A DNA stretch of 10,759 nucleotides from Gryganskiella cystojenkinii (taxonomy: Eukaryota > Mortierellomycota > Mortierellomycetes > Mortierellales > Mortierellaceae): assembly GCA_015852425.1 (NCBI GenBank), contig JAAAIG010001101.1, positions 1-10,759 of the forward strand. Direction: 5' to 3'. Both the position numbers and the translations under genes were made by a program. The first letter of the stretch is position 1. Every line of letters begins with the position of its first letter. Below are positions 7,881 to 10,759 of the stretch, piece by piece. Below the pieces are notes generated by a model that saw only the letters and a program-made list of their open reading frames with translations, did no database searches and had not been told where the DNA came from.

Positions 7881-8854
7881 CATTCCCCTTCACTTTTTGT
7901 TTGCCCTGCAAGCTGACAGTTGGAGCGCTGATCCCACTTTTTCGTGATGACCTTGGCACACATCATCATTGCGAACAAAAGGCGTGAGTGGTCGAAGTAC
8001 GAGATTGGGTTTCGCTCGAATCCTCGTGCGCCAAGGAGCGTACTGGTTTTATTGGCTGGTCCAGTTCACTGACACCAAGAAGATTTCATTCCCGCCTCAA
8101 GAGAGACAACAGTTAGTGTTCAAAGGTTGTGCTCGTATTCATGGTTTGCGCTGTCCTTTTGAGTCCTTGCATTCGAGCATTATTTCAAGCGACCGATATT
8201 TGCGAGTCGACCGAACTTGTCACTGGTAAAAGTGACCGATATTCGAGTGAATGGGAGTATTCAAAAGATCGAAATATTGACGATGTTAACCAAGTTTTGC
8301 CAGTCTTTTAGAGAGGGGTGGTGTGCCTCTTCTAATTGAAAGCAGGGGTCAAAACGTCCGTTTTTAGAATACAAAATTCGATTTAATCAAATATCGGTCA
8401 TGACCGATGTTTGCGAGTCGACTGTTCTCTCTGTTTGCCCTAGACTTGGTGCCCCGGACCTTTTTATCGCGCTCTTTTCTCTCTCGTTTTCCATAGCCCA
8501 ATGACCTCATGCATCAACACGAAACCACGCTAACACTTTCAAAATAACAACTTTTCATGAGCGCGGTGCCCCTTAATTTTGAAGACAGGGTGGAATAAAA
8601 GCAGTCATACGCCACCATACGTAAATTGTCACGTTTTCTGTATACGTGAGACTCAACTTCCCGACTTTTTGTGCAACCTCAAAAAAGTTGTTTTTTGACT
8701 ACTGTGTGGCAAAAAAAAAAGTCGCTTTTTTATTTATTTTTTGACTTTCAGCTGCGACTCGATCTTTTTTCTTTTTTCCTCCGCTCCACCCATCTCCCAT
8801 CCCTCCTCCCTCCCCACTCTCCCTCCTCCTTCCCTTTTTACATTCTTTATAAAA
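7881..8854. promoter_or_regulatory. Divergent promoter region between the 516-aa gene and the importin gene
   Basis: No gene is supported here; the longest open frames lack an ATG or are short. The region separates two divergently transcribed genes. It contains the GACCGATATTTG motif cluster (8191-8422), a run of 10 A at 8711-8720, and a CT-rich leader at about 8765-8850 directly before the importin ATG. The importin leader ends TTTATAAAA immediately ahead of the start codon. Confidence 0.5.
8191..8422. repeat. Cluster of GACCGATATTTG motifs with a 26-bp near-perfect palindrome
   Basis: There are four copies. Copy 1 at 8191-8211 (+) and copy 4 at 8402-8422 (+) match over 21 bases with one difference (GACCGATATTTGCGAGTC, then GAC). 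Copy 2 at 8234-8250 (+) is a shorter variant GACCGATATTCGAGTGA. Copy 3 is on the minus strand at 8399-8388. Copies 3 and 4 abut head to head, forming a dyad at 8388-8413 whose inner 16 bases ATCGGTCATGACCGAT are perfect and whose 13-bp arms contain one mismatched pair. The arrangement suggests binding sites for a dimeric regulator, or terminal parts of a small repeat element. Confidence 0.75.
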
Positions 8855-10759
8855 ATGGAGCAATACGTCGCTGGTCTCGAGCAGACCTTGCAGCAGGTCC
8901 TCTTCTCCAACGACAGCAACCAGATCAAGGAGGTAAGCCAGTTTAAATCTCAATCTAGTGGCGTTCCTGAGACATTCAAAAACAGCACAGGCCATGCATG
9001 CATGCATTTCTCTATTTTCTTTTTTCTTTTTTTCTTTTCGCATGTACCCTTTTGAGCCATGGAACTAATGTACTTTTTTCTTTCATTGATTTACAGGCTA
9101 CCAAGACTTTGAGCAATCAGTACTTTGCCGAGGCCAACTGTGTCCCCGCCCTTGTCCACGTTATTCAGTCCTCGGCCCAGAAGGAGGTAAACAACAAATA
9201 GCTGACTTCTTTTGTTTGAAGAGTCACAAATCGTTGGGACAGTGGACACACGTCTCTTTGGAATCGAGATCGACTTTGGATCGAATTGATCATTGTTTTT
9301 CGCGATGGAAGTTGGACCCTTGGACAAAAAGATCAATTGATTCCGGAGTGTCGAGGAGTAATCTTCTATGGACTCCCTTTTTTTATTCTTTTCTTCTTCT
9401 TCCTTCCTCTCACGATAACAAAACCAAAACAAAAACAAAAAAAAAAACGCGCTCTCGACTTGGACCTTCTTTCAGTGGGGAGCTGACTTTTTGTTTTGAC
9501 AAAGAGAGCACAAAAAAAAAAGACAGAAAACCTTAACTGTGGCAATAATAACTAAACTTCTCGTGGTGGCGACTCGGTCTTTCTATCTCTCCCTCTTTGA
9601 TCGCACTACTGACCTTTGCGCTATTTCTGCTTTCAAACTTCTCAATCACTTTTTAGATCCGTCAACTTGCTGCTGTCGAGCTCCGTAAGCAGGTCACGAA
9701 CTGGTGGTCAAAGCTGGAGGAGTCTGTCCGCACTGCCGTCAAGGCCAAGCTCTTGGAGATCATCTTGAGCGAGACCGAGTAAGAAGAAAAGGCTATTTAT
9801 TATCACGACAGACCACACAGGAAGAAGCGTTTTTTCAAAAAGACCAAAAAAGAGCTAACCTTTTTTTCCTTCTTTCATATAGGCCTCTTCCTCGCCACTC
9901 GACTGCTCGTGTCGTCGCTGCTGTTGGAAGAATTGAGATTCCCGAGAACACCTGGAACGAGCTTCTCACCTTCCTGTTCCAGTGCTCCTCCAGCGCCAAC
10001 GCTGGTCACCGTGAAGTCGGAGTTTATGTCATCTACGCTATCTTTGAGGTCACCGATGCCTTTGCCGAGAACCTCCGCCAGCTTTTGGAGTTGTTCAGCC
10101 GCACCATCGTTGATCCCGAGTCGCAGGTTGTCCGCACTACCACTGTCCAGGCCTTGGGCAAGATGGCCGATTTCATTGATGAGGACCAGAAGGACGAGAT
10201 TGCCATGTTCTCTGAGCTCGTTCCTCATATGGTCAACGTCCTTCAGCAGTGCCTTAACGACAGCGATGAAGAGTCTGCTGCCAAGTGCTTCGATGTCTTT
10301 GATACCCTCTTGTTGCTCGAGGTCCCCATCCTCTCCAAGCATGTCCAGAACTTGATCCAGTTCTTCCTCAGCATTGGTGGCAACAAGTCCTACGAGCCCG
10401 TCATGCGTGTCCAGGCTCTTTCTTTCCTTATGTGGTCCATCGTTTACAAGAAGACCAAGATCCAACGTCTCAAGTTGGTCACTCCTATGATCCAGGCCCT
10501 CATGCCCATTGCTGCCGAGGAGGAGCCAGAGGATAGCGACGAGGACTCCCCTGCTCGTCTTGCCTTCAAGGTCATCAACACCCTCGCCACCAACCTCCCT
10601 CCCCAGCAGGTCTTCCCTGTTGCTCTCGAGGGTATCCTCACCTACATGCAGAACTCCGACCCTCTCTACCGCAAAGCTGCCATGGTCACCTTGGCCGTCT
10701 TGGTCGAAGGCTCTGTTGATTTCATTCGCCCCAAGTTCAGCGACCTCCTCTTGGTGGTC
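8855..10759 (+). CDS. Importin-beta family karyopherin, Kap123/importin-4 type (5' part, 4 exons)
   Basis: Exons are 8855-8932, 9097-9186, 9657-9778 and 9883 to the window end: 389 codons, continuing to the right (full-length Kap123/IPO4 proteins are about 1,100 residues). Family members carry ribosomal proteins, histones and other cargo into the nucleus through pore complexes, releasing them on RanGTP. The N-terminus (EQYVAGLEQTLQQVL, then EATKTLSNQYF) and residues 57-76 (IRQLAAVELRKQVTNWWSKL) match the importin-beta N-terminal (Ran-binding) region, and the rest is helical HEAT-repeat sequence. An acidic loop at 309-318 (EEEPEDSDED) followed by SPAR is typical of this subfamily. The ATG at 8855 has A at -3 and G at +4, with no upstream ATG in frame. 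Codons are strongly biased to GTC, CTC, AAG, GCC and ATC, as in a highly expressed gene. The protein frame is uninterrupted across all three junctions. Family certain; the exact Kap123 versus other karyopherin assignment is slightly less so. Confidence 0.93.
8933..9096 (+). other. Importin intron 1 (164 nt, phase 0)
   Basis: Donor GTAAGC follows AAGGAG; acceptor TTTACAG precedes GCTACCAAG. A CTAAT branch-type sequence lies at 9065-9069 with a T-rich tract after it. The intron holds a perfect 14-bp palindrome ATGCATGCATGCAT (8994-9007). Removing it joins E26 to A27 in the expected importin sequence. Confidence 0.9.
9187..9656 (+). other. Importin intron 2 (470 nt, phase 0)
   Basis: Donor GTAAAC follows AAGGAG; acceptor TTTTTAG precedes ATCCGTCAA. 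Candidate branch sequences are CTGAC at 9609-9613 and ACTAAAC near 9551. Retention would stop translation within five codons (TAG after GTAAACAACAAA). It contains T-rich and A-rich tracts and short GATCAATT/AATTGATC inverted elements. I found no clear C/D snoRNA boxes. Confidence 0.88.
9779..9882 (+). other. Importin intron 3 (104 nt, phase 2)
   Basis: Donor GTAAGA splits the codon of E97 after its second base; acceptor CATATAG precedes GCCTCTTCC. A GCTAAC branch site lies at 9854-9859, followed by a run of T. Splicing restores GAG CCT CTT CCT CGC CAC. Confidence 0.92.

Noticed and set aside
8008..8035. TCGAATCC sequence resembling a tRNA T-loop
   Set aside because: No matching T-stem, anticodon arm or acceptor stem could be formed around it.
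7969..8229. Plus-strand open frame of 86 codons in the divergent promoter
   Set aside because: It lacks an ATG start, runs through the repeated GACCGATATT motif, and has no recognisable domain.
9875..10465. Minus-strand open frame of 196 codons opposite importin exon 4
   Set aside because: It is an antisense shadow of strongly codon-biased coding sequence; the plus strand encodes clear importin sequence.

Overview
The window looks like nuclear DNA of a filamentous fungus, most likely an early-diverging one such as Mortierellomycota (inference). The grounds are spliceosomal introns with GT..AG ends and CTAAC/CTAAT-type branch sites, pyrimidine-rich 5' leaders before each gene, AATAAA-like poly(A) signals, long low-complexity proteins, an F-box protein with NLRC3-type leucine-rich repeats (a family expanded in Mortierella and Rhizophagus), and a Kap123/importin-4 type karyopherin. 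No bacterial operon signals, CRISPR array, tRNA or rRNA were seen.

Layout from left to right. Positions 1-735 are the upstream region and CT-rich leader of the first gene. Positions 736-1634 (+) hold an F-box/LRR gene that is out of frame in the middle: one LRR unit is 7 bp shorter than its sister unit, so the F-box half and the LRR half lie in different frames. Positions 1635-2472 are intergenic, with a possible poly(A) signal, a 10-bp inverted repeat about 400 bp apart and a faint decayed reading frame. Positions 2473-5034 (-) encode an 853-residue, mostly disordered protein with an acidic patch, a short coiled coil, a polyglutamine run and a C-terminal membrane segment. Positions 5035-6032 hold its CT-rich leader and promoter plus the 3' region of the next gene. 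Positions 6033-7583 (-) encode a 516-residue protein with a polyaspartate run and two diverged copies of one C-terminal module that weakly recalls paired amphipathic helix (PAH) domains. Positions 7584-8854 are a divergent promoter region containing a cluster of GACCGATATTTG motifs, two of them forming a 26-bp near-perfect palindrome. Positions 8855-10759 (+) are the first four exons of an importin-beta family receptor; the gene runs off the right edge.

The genes do not form an obvious pathway. The importin is a conserved housekeeping gene with strongly biased codons. The two minus-strand genes are unrecognised, probably lineage-restricted proteins, and the F-box/LRR gene belongs to a rapidly evolving family. 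No new multi-gene system is evident. The points most worth following up are the duplicated C-terminal module, the palindromic promoter motif cluster, and the broken LRR gene with its higher-order repeat duplication.
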